Assembly: GCA_039811225.1 (NCBI GenBank)
Contig: JBDHYG010000008.1
Coordinates: forward strand, 1 to 64,000
Length of the DNA: 64,000 nt
Direction of reading: 5' to 3'
Source: JAFDXJ01 sp039811225
GTDB taxonomy: Bacteria > Bacteroidota > Bacteroidia > Chitinophagales > Chitinophagaceae
Shown here piece after piece: positions 1 to 8,459 of this stretch (positions within the stretch are counted from its first letter, which is position 1; the number at the start of each line of letters is the position of its first letter). The notes under the pieces were generated by a model. The model worked only from the letters and a program-made list of their open reading frames with translations. It searched no databases and was not told the origin of the DNA. The position numbers were made by a program, and so were the translations under genes.

Positions 1-120
1 AAAGCAAATTACCAGGCTTTGCTGAAGTTCAGGCAAAAAGGCTATTTCGATAAATTTTCAAGAGAAAAATATGTGGAAGCACAACAACTTGCAGCCCGGG
101 TGAAACAACTGGAAAAATAG
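1..120 (+). CDS. C-terminal end of an unrecognised protein (5' truncated)
   Basis: An open frame runs from the first base of the window to a TAG stop, giving the last 39 residues of a protein whose start lies outside. The tail is lysine-, glutamine- and alanine-rich and probably helical, ending in KQLEK. It shows no motif that I recognise, so no function is assigned. A strong terminator follows about 20 bases after the stop, which supports this being the true end of a plus-strand transcription unit. Confidence 0.6.
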   Translation, partial: KANYQALLKFRQKGYFDKFSREKYVEAQQLAARVKQLEK

Positions 121-142
121 CTATATATCCTCTTTGCGGATT

Positions 143-185
143 AAAGACAATCAGCCCATTCAGATGGGCTGATTGTCTTTTTACA
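143..185. terminator. Strong bidirectional intrinsic terminator
   Basis: A perfect 17-bp inverted repeat (arms 143-159 and 164-180) with a 4-base TCAG loop ends in a T run on the plus strand. The arm begins AAAGA, so the minus strand also ends in TCTTT. It lies between the plus-strand partial gene and the minus-strand M61 gene, whose 3' ends face each other, so it can terminate both. Confidence 0.85.
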
Positions 186-204
186 TGATAGAGAGCTATT
201 TCTT

Positions 205-2022
205 TTATTCTTTTTTATCAATTGTTTTAGTGGTTTGTAAAGAAGTAAAAATTGCTTCCTGTAATTTGGTTTTCACAGGCATCTCAGTGATGGTAAATTT
301 CTTCTCTTCTTTACCGCTGAGTACAATCATAACCTGTTTCGTAATGGATCCTTTTTTCATCGTGAGTTGTAATGATTCACCGGGATTTTTTTCAAGCAGT
401 TGTTGGTTTAGTATGTCCATATTAGGACTTTTTCCCTGGATAGCTATAATGGTGTCACCCTTTTGCAATGAAGCTTTCCATGCCGGACCGTTTTCTTCCA
501 CACTATTGATGACCAGGTAGTCATGGGATTGAATAGCAGCGGTAAACCCGGCATAAGCACAGGGTTGGATAGTCGTGTCGATTAGTAAACCGGCATAGCC
601 AAAATATTTCGGATAATTTACTGGTTGAGTGGTATAAACATAACTAAATACCTCTGCCATCGGCTTGCCGGCAAATGCCTCACAGGCAGCCTGCAATTCG
701 GCATCCGTAAAACCGCGTTGCAATTCCTGGTAATATTTTTTATATAGAAATCGCATCACATCATCCAGGCTGTATTTATTTTTTGAATGATACCGAATAT
801 CCAGATCCATAAGCAGGCCTACAATACTTCCTTTTTCATATTAGGATATGGTGCTGTCAGCCTGTTGTTTTGTTTTTGAAAAAGGAGAATTTGTCCATAC
901 AGTGAAACTGGCATCTGCTAAAGACTGGTATAGATGGCCGGTATTATTTTCATAGTTCCGAATTACGTTTTGCATGGATCTTTTCACTTCAGAAAAATCA
1001 GCAACCCCGGAACGCAATATTAAAAGGTAAGCATAATATTCTGTAACTCCTTCGGAAAACCATAAGAGCCGGCTATAGTTGGGCCCGGCATAATCAAAAG
1101 GCCCTAGTTCAACCGGCCGTATTCGTTTTACATTGTAGTTATGAAAATATTCATGTGCCAATAATTTATACGTTCGAAATCGGGATTCCGGTGTAGCCAA
1201 AAAATCTTCCCGGCGTGATGACACCACACTGGAACCAAGGTGTTCAATACCACCCGGGCCATTTCCGATATACAGAAATTTATAATCCTTGTAAGGAATA
1301 TCTCCAATGACCTGAACGCCTGCTTCTATAATTTTTTGAAGATTATTCATGAAAGTGGACCTGTCGATAGCTCCTATTTTATTCCCAATAAAATAGTGAG
1401 GCACCTGCCTGATATATACCGGGCCAAGCCATTCAAGGTTTCCCATGAGGATAGGACTGTCATATAAAATATCAAAATCTTGTGCGAAAAAAGTATGAGG
1501 TTTACCTGGTACCTGTTCCAGACTGGTTGCCATCGGGGCTTTCCAGGTGGGAACAGGTTTTATTTCTACGGTGACAGGATTGTGTAAATCTTTATCGGTA
1601 TATAAAAAAACACCTGTAGGCCCGATCAGCCCCCAATCATTTTCTACCCAGGGCACATCAATGGATGGATGTTCACAGGCAATTCGATACTGAATGATGA
1701 GGGAATGTTGCCCATTGGTAATGACCGTCCATGCACTATTACCGGAAGGATAAGAAACCAGCTGTTCTCCAGTGGAAGTTGTAGCAGAAAAATTTTGAAC
1801 ACGCCGGGCATGGTGGGCAAAGAAATATCCACCCGGAGACCATACCGGCATTTTGAATACAATAGTATCCGCCTGCCGATTGTAATGGAGTGTAATATTC
1901 ATATAGTGTTCTTCCGGTTGCATCGCCACTGTATATTGGATATCGCTGACGGGTTGCTGTGCCAGACTGATAGAAGAAAGCCAGGCAAATAAAATTAAAC
2001 ACACATTTCTTTTGAAATACAT
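205..2022 (-). pseudogene. M61 (glycyl aminopeptidase-like) metallopeptidase interrupted by an in-frame stop
   Basis: The two open frames 841-2022 (393 aa) and 205-810 (201 aa from its first ATG) lie in the same reading frame and together make one M61 peptidase of normal length (about 605 codons). The first part has a signal peptide, the M61 N-terminal beta domain, the zinc motif HEYFH and the downstream glutamate motif EGVTEYY. The second part has a C-terminal helical segment and a PDZ domain. They are separated only by a TAA at 841-843. Immediately after it the frame reads YEKGSIVGLLMDLDIR, the conserved M61 continuation, where the family usually has a second tyrosine at the stop position. 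A single TAT-to-TAA change explains it. Frame and length are otherwise intact, so the mutation is recent or a sequencing error. The 393-aa product would keep the zinc site but lose the PDZ domain. Confidence 0.8.
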
Positions 2023-2216
2023 GATCGATCATTTGAGTCTGCTGAACAATTTTTTACTGAACTGTGTTCAAGTGAAAATGAAATAAATTCATACAACCAC
2101 TGAAATTTTACACAGCCTTTCAAAAATAGCTTATTGCGCCCGTATATTTGAGAGAATTCCGGATAGATGGTCTTATACAATGTTGAATTCTTTTGACAAT
2201 GTAATTGAGTCTAAGG

Positions 2217-3446
2217 CTATTCATTCAATAAGTCAAGTAATTTCTTTCGTGTTATAGCATTTTCTTCTAGTTGCAGGGATTTCCTGTAAAGTTCCATCGC
2301 TTTTGCTTTATCGCCTACAGCGAAGAAATAATCACCATAAGAATCAAACACATTCCCACTATGCGGATAATTAATGGTATTCATGCTGAATAGTGCACGT
2401 GCCTTATTAAATTGATTTCGTTGCAAACAGGCATAGCCGAGTTCATTAATGCTATTTTCAGGTGGTTTTATTTCATAGCCCATTTGCCGGGAAACCGCTT
2501 TGTAATGGGTACCTATTTTTCCGGCGATATCAATGGTTGAATCGAAATAATCATTTAGGCCAATAGTCAAGTCATAGAAATCAAAAATAAAACGAAGCGC
2601 ATCATAAGTGGCAATGAGTGGTACCGAGCCATGTGAATCATCCGGGTAATAGTGGCTTTTGAACCGAAGCGCATCCTGCTGATTATTTTCCAATGTTTGC
2701 ATTAATTGTAAAATTGCCCGTATATGTCTCGTGCCGGAAGAAGTATCCCGCATTACATTTTTTATATCCATGCCCTTGTCCATGGTATTGGCAATAGCCA
2801 GGTACAATGTGTGCCCATCCAACTGTTGGTTTTTAAAAAAAGGAGCAGCTTCATGCAAAAGTTTTTCATGGTCCCACCACATGCTTGGATCAATACAGAT
2901 ATAAGAATTGAACAAATTCGTATGATGTACGAATGTTTGCATCACCAATAAGCCACCGAATGAATGACCGATTAAGATTTTGTAGGGTGCCGTCGGATAG
3001 TTGGAATTGATATATGGTATCAATTCTTTTTCCAAAAAGGAAATAAATTTTTCTCCGCCTCCGGATGTAGCAGAAGCTGCACTATCCATAAAAGGCGGGT
3101 CAGCAGCAACATGTGTGGGAGTCAGGTCCCGGGTCCTGTCTGTATTAGTAATCCCTACTATGATCATTTCGGGGAAAACGGTATTGCCATTCATTTGACT
3201 CAATTGCTGGATGATCCCTACTACAGAAGAAAAATGTGTGTCGCCATCCAGTAAATAAACAACCGGATAATGCTGATCCGGATTGGGAGTTCCATTGTAA
3301 GGCAAATAAATCCAGAGATGCCGTTGTTCCTGCAGGATATGCGATGGCAGGCTGTCAATGAAACCAATATTTATTTTGTTATCCGATTGAGCTATAGCTA
3401 AAATGCCTGTCACCACGAACAGGCCGGACAGGAATATTTTTTTCAT
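2217..3446 (-). CDS. Secreted alpha/beta-hydrolase esterase (esterase D/IroE-like) with TPR-like tail
   Basis: The protein has 409 aa. A signal peptide (residues 1-19, ending AIAQ) indicates export. The fold is that of the putative esterase family (PF00756): strand VVYLLDGD near 62-69, the nucleophile elbow GHSFGG at 160-165 (Ser162), and a probable catalytic histidine in DDSHGS near residue 272. The last 90 residues contain helix pairs resembling a tetratricopeptide repeat (around YACLQRNQFNKARALF and YFFAVGDKAKAMELY). Related proteins hydrolyse esters such as siderophore or acyl conjugates; the substrate cannot be read from sequence. It lies downstream of, and in the same direction as, the acetate carrier gene, with a 107-base gap and no clear promoter motif. 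Confidence 0.8.
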   Translation of the reverse strand: MKKIFLSGLFVVTGILAIAQSDNKINIGFIDSLPSHILQEQRHLWIYLPYNGTPNPDQHYPVVYLLDGDTHFSSVVGIIQQLSQMNGNTVFPEMIIVGITNTDRTRDLTPTHVAADPPFMDSAASATSGGGEKFISFLEKELIPYINSNYPTAPYKILIGHSFGGLLVMQTFVHHTNLFNSYICIDPSMWWDHEKLLHEAAPFFKNQQLDGHTLYLAIANTMDKGMDIKNVMRDTSSGTRHIRAILQLMQTLENNQQDALRFKSHYYPDDSHGSVPLIATYDALRFIFDFYDLTIGLNDYFDSTIDIAGKIGTHYKAVSRQMGYEIKPPENSINELGYACLQRNQFNKARALFSMNTINYPHSGNVFDSYGDYFFAVGDKAKAMELYRKSLQLEENAITRKKLLDLLNE

Positions 3447-3553
3447 AATAAATATTTTTAATAAAAAAAATGATCAACAAGCCAGGTCGCTGGAGATACT
3501 TCGCTTGCAGTTCGTTTATATATTGTGATGTTACGATCCTTCGAACTCAAAAA

Positions 3554-4147
3554 TTATTTAGCCCCGATAGGTAAAATTTCTTTGCCATGCACTTCATTGA
3601 TCACCTGGGCGGCTGTGCCATACATCGCAGAAAGCCCGCAAAAAATCCCTTCATAACCGGCAAAAGTCTTGATAGAAGTGTTTCCCGTAAAATCTGCAGC
3701 AGCCAATAAGAAAAATAAAACCGTTAAGGTGAAAAATATAACCTGTAATAACTTATTGGCTTTTAAAGTGCCGAAAAACATACAAGCTGTGAATATGCCC
3801 CACATCAATAAATACCAACCCATTCCATCGGAAGAGGTTTTCATGCCGGTGGCAAAAGACATATTCGGAAGAAGAATCAGGGCGACGAGTGATAACCAGA
3901 ACATGCCATAGGCGGTGAAAGCCGTGGCGCCAAATGTGTTATTTTTTTTCCATTCCTGGATGCCGGCAATTACCTGGGCCAGGCCCCCCATAAATATACC
4001 CATGGAAAGGATCATGGCACTGAGTTCGATGAAGCCGGCATTGTGGAGGTTGAGCAAAACGGTCGTCATGCCAAAACCCAAAAGGCCTAATGGGGCGGGG
4101 TTGGCCGTTAATTCGGTAATGGTACTATGCGGATTTTTTGCGTCCAT
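3554..4147 (-). CDS. Acetate/succinate carrier of the GPR1/FUN34/YaaH (SatP) family
   Basis: A 197-aa polytopic membrane protein with about six hydrophobic segments. Near the N terminus it carries NPAPLGL (16-22), the signature of the GPR1/FUN34/YaaH family, which moves acetate and related short monocarboxylates across the inner membrane, probably with protons. Length is normal for the family. The gene faces away from the PLP-enzyme gene; the 110-base A/T-rich gap between them must hold both promoters. Substrate is inferred from the family only. Confidence 0.88.
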   Translation of the reverse strand: MDAKNPHSTITELTANPAPLGLLGFGMTTVLLNLHNAGFIELSAMILSMGIFMGGLAQVIAGIQEWKKNNTFGATAFTAYGMFWLSLVALILLPNMSFATGMKTSSDGMGWYLLMWGIFTACMFFGTLKANKLLQVIFFTLTVLFFLLAAADFTGNTSIKTFAGYEGIFCGLSAMYGTAAQVINEVHGKEILPIGAK

Positions 4148-4250
4148 AAATTTTTTTTTGGTTTTTAAAAATTGAAAATACGTTTTTCCCGGAATAAATA
4201 TATAACGGTTTATAAGTTGTTAAATCAAAAAAAAGCAAGGCACTTTAAAA

Positions 4251-4258
4251 TACATTTG
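4251..4258 (+). promoter_or_regulatory. Bacteroidota -7 element (TACATTTG)
   Basis: TACATTTG matches the TAnnTTTG -7 consensus and lies 21 bases before the ATG at 4279. A good -33 TTG at the usual 19-21 base distance is not visible. It overlaps a possible GTG start at 4258, which argues that the gene starts at 4279 instead. Confidence 0.5.
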
Positions 4259-4278
4259 TGGCCAATAAAAAAACGTTT

Positions 4279-5457
4279 ATGGCGGATCTTTCTTTTATCC
4301 TGAATGATTTGGGAGAAAACCGGGATGATTATTTTCATGCTGTTGCCCCACCGATTGTGCAGACAAGCAATTTTGCTTTTAAGGATGTGGCCTCCATTCG
4401 TGCTTGCTTTGGAGATGAATACAGCACGTATATTTATAGCCGGGGCCGGAACCCGACCGTAGATATTTTATGTAAAAAACTGGCCGCCCTGGATGGCGCA
4501 GAAGATTGTCTGGTATTCAATAGTGGCGCCGCCGCCATCTTTGCCACTGTATTAGCACAGGTTAAAAGTGGGGATCATGTGGTGTGTGTAGAAGGCGTGT
4601 ATGCCTGGGCGCAAAGATTATTTAATGAAATCCTGCCCCGATTTCAGGTAAGTATCACGTATATTGATGGGAGGGACATAGAGAATTTCAGGAAAGCCAC
4701 GCAAAGCAATACGGTGTTGTATTACCTGGAAACCCCCAATAGCTGGAGCTATGAATTACAGGACCTGGCAGCAGTTGCCGCATTGGCCAGGGAAAAAAAT
4801 ATTATTACCATTTGCGATAATAGTTATTGTACCCCTTTATATCAACAGCCCTATGCGTTGGGCATTGATCTCGTGATTCAATCTGCAACCAAATATATCG
4901 GTGGACATAGTGATACAGTTGCCGGGGTATTGACAGGTTCAAAAAAACATATCGAAAAAATTTTCCGGAGTGAATACATGAATATCGGTAGCGGCATCCA
5001 GCCCTTTAATGCCTGGCTATTGATTCGTGGATTGCGTACCCTGAAAACCCGCCTGGATGCATCCGCAGAAAATGCAAAAACCGTGATTGCATACCTGCGA
5101 CAGGAACCGTTGGTAGAAAAAATCATTTATCCCTTTGAAGAAAATTTTCCGCAGTGGGAGCTCGCCCGCAGACAAATGAAAAATGGCAGTGGTTTATTGA
5201 GTTTTGTGCTGAAAGCAAAACGGGAAGAAGATATAGAACTGTTTTGCAATTCACTGCAACATATACTAATTGCAATAAGCTGGGGAGGTTATGAAAGCCT
5301 GATTGTACCTGGCTGTGCCAGTATTCCACGCAATAGTTTTGATCCGGCTAATGAACAGCATCGCATGGTACGATTGTATGTCGGCCTCGAAGAACCTGCT
5401 TATGTCATCGCCGATTTGCAACAGGCTTTTGCAAAAATGAAAATAGCAATGGGCTAA
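4279..5457 (+). CDS. PLP-dependent trans-sulfuration enzyme (Cys/Met metabolism family)
   Basis: A 392-aa fold-type I PLP enzyme of the cystathionine gamma-synthase/beta-lyase/methionine gamma-lyase family. Visible signatures are YSRGRNPT (53-60 from this start), the cofactor-phosphate region SGAAAIFA, the aspartate in TICDNSY, and the Schiff-base lysine in SATKYIGGHSD (about Lys205). Length fits the family. It acts in the cytoplasm on sulfur amino acids or their activated precursors, but lyase versus synthase activity cannot be decided. A GTG at 4258 would add seven residues but overlaps the likely -7 promoter element, so the ATG at 4279 is preferred. It is transcribed alone. Confidence 0.85.
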   Translation: MADLSFILNDLGENRDDYFHAVAPPIVQTSNFAFKDVASIRACFGDEYSTYIYSRGRNPTVDILCKKLAALDGAEDCLVFNSGAAAIFATVLAQVKSGDHVVCVEGVYAWAQRLFNEILPRFQVSITYIDGRDIENFRKATQSNTVLYYLETPNSWSYELQDLAAVAALAREKNIITICDNSYCTPLYQQPYALGIDLVIQSATKYIGGHSDTVAGVLTGSKKHIEKIFRSEYMNIGSGIQPFNAWLLIRGLRTLKTRLDASAENAKTVIAYLRQEPLVEKIIYPFEENFPQWELARRQMKNGSGLLSFVLKAKREEDIELFCNSLQHILIAISWGGYESLIVPGCASIPRNSFDPANEQHRMVRLYVGLEEPAYVIADLQQAFAKMKIAMG

Positions 5458-5524
5458 TAACACCTCATAACAGGTTGTATGCCCGTTCATACTATTTTAA
5501 AAATGAATAACCTATAGCTTCACG

Positions 5525-5532
5525 TATTTTTG
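5525..5532 (+). promoter_or_regulatory. Possible -7 element (TATTTTTG) at the TolC-like gene
   Basis: TATTTTTG fits TAnnTTTG but ends only 6 bases before the ATG at 5539, so transcription would begin at or beside the start codon and give an essentially leaderless mRNA. No clear -33 partner is seen. It overlaps an upstream TTG start at 5530, which is therefore unlikely. Confidence 0.35.
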
Positions 5533-5538
5533 ATTCCG

Positions 5539-6963
5539 ATGAAAAAAATATATTTTTTATTAATTGTTTTACTGCCGGTGGGATTAATAGCCCAGGAAAA
5601 ATGGAGCCTTCGGCGTTGCGTGGAATATGCCATGCAAAATAATATCTCTGTACAACAGGCCGATGTGCAGGCGCGTATTGCCGCTTTACAGGTAAAGCAG
5701 GCTCAACTTAGTCAATGGCCTAATTTGAATTTCAGTACAAACCTGAGTCTGCAGTTTGGCCGGTCTATTGACCCCACCAGCAACCAGTTTACCACTTCTA
5801 AATTTCTCTCACAGAATTATGGGGTGAATGGCGGCATTCAAATTTTCAATTGGAGCAAATTGAAAAACAATGTGAGCTTCGCCCGTTTTAATGCGGAAGC
5901 TGCCTTAGAAGATATGAAAAAAGCAGCCAATGATATTGGCCTGAATGTCGCTAATTTTTATTTACAGGTATTGTTGGCTAAAGAACAAATTGAAGTAAGC
6001 AGCATTCAATTGCAACAAACCCATGCACAATATGATTTCACTAAAAAGAAAGTGGATGCCGGCGCCTTACCGGAACTCAACCTGGCCGAACTGGAATCAC
6101 AACTTGCAACGGATAGCAGTAATTATATGACTGCCCGGGCAACATATGCGCAAAACTTATTATCCCTGAAAGGCCTGCTGAACTTAGATGCTGCTTTACC
6201 TTTTGATATAGAGACACCACCGGTTGATGAAATACCATTAGCCACATTTGGTGAATTGCAGCCGGATGAAGTGTACCAACTGGCCATGGCAAATCAACCG
6301 GAACAGAAAGCCTATGCCCTGCGGATAAAAAGTGCGGAAACAAATATCAAAATAAATAAATCAGCATTTTATCCGACTCTTTCCGGCTTCTATGGCCTGG
6401 GTTCTGCGTATAATAACCAGGCATTAAAAGTAACCGGATCGCAAGTGGTGAATGTGCCTATTGGTACGGTGAATGTAGGTGGTACTAATTATAATGTTTT
6501 TCCTACAGCGCCCTATACCGTGAATACATATGGAAAGGCCGGCTACCTCAGTCAACTGAATAACAACTTTAACCAGAATGTGGGTCTGAGTTTATCCATA
6601 CCTATTTTTCAAAACGGGTCTGCAAAAATCAATTATGAAAGAAGTAAACTGGACTTGAAAAATGTGCAGTTGCAAAAATTACAAGCTGATCAAACATTGA
6701 AGACTAATATTTATACGGCATATTCCAATGCAGTAGCATCATTTGAAAAATATACATTGGGGGTAAAGCAGGTGGCTGCTGCTCAAAAAACGTATGATTT
6801 TGCCATGAAACGTTATGAAGTGGGGTTACTTTCCACTTTTGAATTGTTGACAGATCAGAACAAATTATTATTGGCCAAATTGCAGCAACTGACCAATCAT
6901 TATGATTATATTTTTAAAATGAAAATTCTTGAGTATTATAAAGGAGAAGGATTAAAATTATAA
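5539..6963 (+). CDS. TolC-family outer membrane efflux protein
   Basis: A 474-aa protein with a cleavable signal peptide (MKKIYFLL to about residue 19, ending LIAQ), then an internally duplicated outer membrane efflux (OEP) architecture: long amphipathic helices rich in Q, A, N and K, alternating with short strand regions (INFSTNL-type and VGLSLSIPIFQNG). The repeats begin with KWSLRRCVEYAMQNN and later NTYGKAGYLSQ. TolC trimers form an outer membrane barrel with a periplasmic helical tunnel. The next gene, 25 bases downstream, encodes the matching periplasmic adaptor, so the two probably form one operon. No inner-membrane transporter gene follows. The ATG at 5539 is chosen because it directly precedes the signal peptide. 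Confidence 0.92.
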   Translation: MKKIYFLLIVLLPVGLIAQEKWSLRRCVEYAMQNNISVQQADVQARIAALQVKQAQLSQWPNLNFSTNLSLQFGRSIDPTSNQFTTSKFLSQNYGVNGGIQIFNWSKLKNNVSFARFNAEAALEDMKKAANDIGLNVANFYLQVLLAKEQIEVSSIQLQQTHAQYDFTKKKVDAGALPELNLAELESQLATDSSNYMTARATYAQNLLSLKGLLNLDAALPFDIETPPVDEIPLATFGELQPDEVYQLAMANQPEQKAYALRIKSAETNIKINKSAFYPTLSGFYGLGSAYNNQALKVTGSQVVNVPIGTVNVGGTNYNVFPTAPYTVNTYGKAGYLSQLNNNFNQNVGLSLSIPIFQNGSAKINYERSKLDLKNVQLQKLQADQTLKTNIYTAYSNAVASFEKYTLGVKQVAAAQKTYDFAMKRYEVGLLSTFELLTDQNKLLLAKLQQLTNHYDYIFKMKILEYYKGEGLKL

Positions 6964-6988
6964 ATAACACGAAGCAATAAATTATACC

Positions 6989-8359
6989 ATGAGTAAAACA
7001 TTAAAATGGGTTATTATCCTGTTGGTCGCATTGATAGTTGGAATGATCATCCTGAAAGCAACCGGGTTGATTGGGAAAGATGAAGGCATAGAAGTTACGG
7101 CTGAAAAAGCCCAACAGCGGGATGTGACAGAAATTGTTACGGCCAGTGGGAAAATTTTCCCGGAAATAGAAGTGAAAGTGAGCCCGGACATTTCCGGTGA
7201 GATTGTTGAACTGAATGTACAGGAAGGCGATACAGTGCGGAAAGGGCAGGTGCTGGCCAAAATTTATGCAGATATCTATGCCTCCCAGCGGGAACAGGCA
7301 GCTGCCGTAGTTAATCAATCAGAAGCACAGGTAACCAATGCCAAAGCGCAGTTAGATGCATTGCAGGCTACCCTGGACCAGGCACAGACCACGTATGACC
7401 GGCAGAAAAAATTATTGGCAGATAAAGTAATCTCCCCGGCAGAATTTGAACAGGCAGAACAAGCTTATTTATCTGCCAAAGCACAGTATGCGGCAGGTAA
7501 GGCCAGCATATTAGCCAGCAAAGCAAATGTGCAAAATGCAGAAGCCAGCCTTACCCGCGCTGATAAAGATATGAGCCGGGCAACCATTACTGCTCCTATG
7601 GATGGAGTGATCAGTTTATTGGCAGTAAAGAAAGGTGAACGCGTAGCCGGTAATAGTTTTAATGTAGGAACGGAAATGATGCGGATAGCCGATCTTAATA
7701 GTATAGAAGTGCAGGTGGATGTGGGTGAAAATGATATTCCAAAAGTGAAATTGGGCGATACCGCTGTGGTAGAAGTAGATGCATTTACCGGGAGGAAATT
7801 TAAAGGCATCGTGTATAAAATTGCCAACCCGGTTTCCAATCCATTGACTTCCGGGACCAGTTCAGGAACAGTAACGAATTACCAGGTACATATTCGCATC
7901 TTACCGGAAAGTTATAAAGATCTCATGGTGAAAGGCCAGCCCTTTCCTTTTCGCCCGAATATGACAGCGAGTGCAGATATTCAAACGAGTACTCATAAAA
8001 ATGTATTATCAGTGCCCTTAAATGCCGTTACCACACGGGATAAAAAAACAGATAAAACCACTGTAGCGGATAAAAATAATTCTTCGAATACCTTAGCCGG
8101 GAATAATGCCACCACACCTGATGCAGATGATATTGAAGAAGTCGTTTTTGTAATTGGCAAAGATGGCCTGGTGCATAAGACACCTGTAAAAACGGATATC
8201 CAGGATATCAATTATATCCAGGTGGTTAGTGGAATAAAGGCAGGTGATATGGTTGTTACCGGGCCATATGATATGGTGAGCAAGATACTTTCGGATAGTA
8301 CCAAAGTAAAAGTGGTGTCGAAAGATGAGCTGCTAAAAACATTTAAGAAAAGTGATTAA
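6989..8359 (+). CDS. Periplasmic adaptor (HlyD/MacA/AcrA-type membrane fusion protein)
   Basis: A 456-aa protein anchored by one N-terminal membrane helix (about 7-27). Next comes a half-lipoyl motif (VSPDISGEIVELNVQEGDTV, about 60-80), a long A/Q/K-rich coiled-coil hairpin (about 90-200), the second lipoyl half (ATITAPMDGVISLLAVKKGE), then beta-barrel and membrane-proximal domains with a D/K/N/T-rich insert near 345-375. This is the usual order in adaptors of MacAB-type and RND efflux pumps. It bridges an inner-membrane pump to the TolC homologue encoded just upstream. A terminator follows at 8377, so the cognate MacB-like or RND subunit is not in this transcription unit. Confidence 0.92.
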   Translation: MSKTLKWVIILLVALIVGMIILKATGLIGKDEGIEVTAEKAQQRDVTEIVTASGKIFPEIEVKVSPDISGEIVELNVQEGDTVRKGQVLAKIYADIYASQREQAAAVVNQSEAQVTNAKAQLDALQATLDQAQTTYDRQKKLLADKVISPAEFEQAEQAYLSAKAQYAAGKASILASKANVQNAEASLTRADKDMSRATITAPMDGVISLLAVKKGERVAGNSFNVGTEMMRIADLNSIEVQVDVGENDIPKVKLGDTAVVEVDAFTGRKFKGIVYKIANPVSNPLTSGTSSGTVTNYQVHIRILPESYKDLMVKGQPFPFRPNMTASADIQTSTHKNVLSVPLNAVTTRDKKTDKTTVADKNNSSNTLAGNNATTPDADDIEEVVFVIGKDGLVHKTPVKTDIQDINYIQVVSGIKAGDMVVTGPYDMVSKILSDSTKVKVVSKDELLKTFKKSD

Positions 8360-8376
8360 GAAAAAATGAGATTGGG

Positions 8377-8408
8377 ATACCGGCAAATTTCTGCCGGTAT
8401 TTTTTTTG
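8377..8408 (+). terminator. Intrinsic terminator after the efflux adaptor gene
   Basis: A perfect 9-bp stem (arms 8377-8385 and 8392-8400, core ACCGGCA/TGCCGGT) with a 6-base loop is followed by a run of seven T. It closes the TolC/adaptor unit before gpsA. Confidence 0.88.
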
Positions 8409-8431
8409 CCAGCCCGGTCACATAGGTTTCG

Positions 8432-8439
8432 TATGTTTG
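8432..8439 (+). promoter_or_regulatory. Probable gpsA -7 element (TATGTTTG)
   Basis: TATGTTTG fits TAnnTTTG and lies 20 bases before the gpsA ATG at 8460, directly after the preceding terminator. The nearest upstream TTTG (8405-8408, in the terminator T run) is 23 bases away, slightly longer than ideal. Confidence 0.5.
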
Positions 8440-8459
8440 TATGAAACAAACCAGGCTAT

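Noticed and set aside
173..520. A 115-aa plus-strand frame near the left edge
   Set aside because: It starts inside the terminator hairpin and runs antisense to the PDZ part of the M61 gene; the hydrophobic look comes from the reverse complement.
1995..2180. A 61-aa minus-strand frame overlapping the M61 start
   Set aside because: Low-information sequence, overlaps the M61 signal peptide in another frame and has no promoter or family match.
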